NCBI GenBank assembly: GCA_951217055.1 | Contig: OX578279.1 | Coordinates: 74,331,131-74,395,130, forward strand | Direction of reading: 5' to 3' | DNA length: 64,000 bases | Source: Gerris lacustris | Taxonomy: Eukaryota; Arthropoda; Insecta; Hemiptera; Gerridae | Part shown: positions 63,780 to 64,000 of the stretch, in pieces | How positions within the stretch are numbered: position 1 is the stretch's first letter | Layout of the letters: every line of letters begins with the position of its first letter | The notes under the pieces: generated by a model | Seen by the model: only the letters and a program-made list of their open reading frames with translations | Database searches by the model: none | What the model was told of the DNA's origin: nothing | Program-made: the position numbers and the translations under genes

Positions 63780-64000
63780 AACTAACTAAAGTATATAAAA
63801 TAAGACGCGAGGAAGTAATCTGGGGCTCTCCATAGACTACTTTCCATACACCATCCGCGAATTTCACATAAATATCAGATGTGTACTTTTGAAGATATAG
63901 ATGTAAGTGAATGTATATTTGTGTGCATATGGAAGAGAAACAAATGAGCGCAGAAGGTTGAAACTTATATCGGACCAACAATGGGCTAATTATGACCTAC

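Overview
This is an AT-rich arthropod, almost certainly insect, nuclear genomic window. It has spliced genes with GT-AG introns, a TATA plus initiator promoter, a ribosomal protein gene with a pyrimidine-tract start, an odorant-binding-protein gene (an arthropod-type family) and very abundant DNA transposon, Helitron and SINE relics. I cannot name the order or species from the sequence. Most open reading frames of 60-120 codons here are chance or repeat-derived, so gene calls rest on exon-by-exon protein resemblance, matching splice phases and splice sites.

Layout: (1) 550-4441, plus strand: the last three coding exons of a serpin, including the reactive-centre loop and stop codon; the 5' part lies left of the window. 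(2) 4442-8604: repeat-rich spacer with a decayed Tigger/pogo-like element (4832-5167). (3) 17.9 kb down to 8605, minus strand: the complete 40S ribosomal protein S5 gene (RpS5), 5 coding exons plus a non-coding first exon, 217 aa; its introns hold a SINE, a pogo-type MITE and a LINE relic. (4) 18.15-19.56 kb, plus strand: a weakly supported small spliced transcription unit divergent from RpS5. A speculative two-exon minus-strand gene end lies at 21524-23467. (5) 23.5-40.7 kb: a gene-poor block of nested repeats, including a ~2 kb Helitron, large foldback elements, hAT-type MITEs, 5S-rRNA-like SINEs and arrays with GCCGCCATCTTG-type motifs. (6) 40.74 kb to beyond 58.5 kb, plus strand: the 5' half of a classical odorant-binding protein gene, with TATA box, initiator, signal-peptide exon, a 10.8 kb intron, a long N-terminal extension carrying Cys1, then the Cys2-X3-Cys3 exon. 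The Cys4-6 exons are not found before the window ends. Its introns are filled with nested transposons, tandem arrays, perfect hairpins and (TA)n tracts.

The genes do not form a functional unit: a protease inhibitor, a housekeeping ribosomal protein and a small-ligand carrier sit side by side. No operon, CRISPR, toxin system or viral gene is seen. The most informative unusual features are structural: three-level nesting of inverted-repeat elements, a pogo-type MITE whose interior repeats a short word from its own end, 5S-derived SINEs, dated insertions into tandem arrays, and paired perfect hairpins in the odorant-binding-protein intron.
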